From Betaproteobacteria bacterium (GTDB lineage: Bacteria > Pseudomonadota > Gammaproteobacteria > Burkholderiales > SG8-39), in the NCBI GenBank assembly GCA_011391185.1, contig JAABRB010000268.1:1-5179 (forward strand): DNA of 5,179 nucleotides. The letters are read 5' to 3'. The first letter of the stretch is position 1. Every line of letters begins with the position of its first letter. The notes under the pieces are model-generated. The model ran no database searches and was not told the origin of the DNA. It worked only from the letters and a program-made list of their open reading frames with translations. This document shows, one piece after another, positions 5,084 to 5,179 of this stretch. Position numbers and translations under genes: made by a program.

Positions 5084-5179
5084 TCACAGCGCCGGGATGC
5101 TGAGCCGCAGCGCCTGGATGGTCGGCGGATTCGTCGGGGCGAGCAGCAGGCCGCCGTCGAGCGTCGCCTTCTCGCAGGT
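5084..5179 (-). CDS. 3' end of an unidentified upstream gene (partial)
   Basis: A frame open from the window edge to TGA at 5086-5084 encodes the last 31 residues of a protein ending LLLAPTNPPTIQALRLSIPAL. Thirty of 31 third codon positions are G or C. The other two frames are also open here but give Arg- or Pro/His-rich sequence, so this frame is the coding one. The visible part has no motif I can assign to a family. It runs in the same direction as the rest of the cluster, 96 bp upstream of the VOC gene, and may or may not be in the same transcript. Confidence 0.6.
   Translation of the reverse strand, partial: TCEKATLDGGLLLAPTNPPTIQALRLSIPAL

Overview
This window is roughly two-thirds G+C by eye. 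Every gene I can support lies on the minus strand, so transcription runs from right to left. Start-stop overlaps, Shine-Dalgarno (SD) sites fused to stop codons and very high G/C at third codon positions fit a high-GC Gram-negative bacterium, most likely a pseudomonadote. That guess rests on composition and gene content only. I see no tRNA, rRNA, CRISPR array, insertion sequence or phage gene.

Layout in transcription order: (1) the 3' end of an unidentified gene (5084-5179); (2) a 96-bp leader holding an 11-bp inverted repeat that would mask the next ribosome-binding site; (3) a VOC/glyoxalase-fold protein (4601-4987); (4) a membrane-anchored alpha/beta hydrolase whose frame runs upstream past any ordinary start codon (3777-4562); (5) a DUF302 protein (3385-3768); (6) an exported amidohydrolase with a DUF4440/SnoaL-like C-terminal domain (1715-3379); (7) a four-helix DUF1304 membrane protein (1300-1695); (8) a SpoIIAA/STAS-like protein (918-1292); (9) a possible 20-residue ORF (856-918); (10) an antibiotic-biosynthesis-monooxygenase (ABM) fold protein (542-859); (11) a RimJ/RimL-type GNAT acetyltransferase (30-545); (12) the first ten codons of a possible further gene (1-30).

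From gene 3 to gene 12 the gaps are about 38, 8, 5 and 19 bp, then 7 bp, followed by overlaps of 1, 4, 4 and 1 bp. The block therefore reads as one long operon with extensive translational coupling. Most products are small single-domain proteins of families linked to modification or clearance of small molecules (VOC, alpha/beta hydrolase, amidohydrolase, ABM, GNAT), mixed with proteins of unknown function (DUF302, DUF1304, SpoIIAA-like). One is predicted to be exported and two are predicted to be membrane-bound. A shared role in detoxification or metabolite clean-up is inference only; no substrate can be read from the sequence.

The points most worth a second look are the hairpin over the VOC ribosome-binding site, the missing start codon of the hydrolase, the small ORF wedged between two coupled genes, and the amidohydrolase-DUF4440 fusion.
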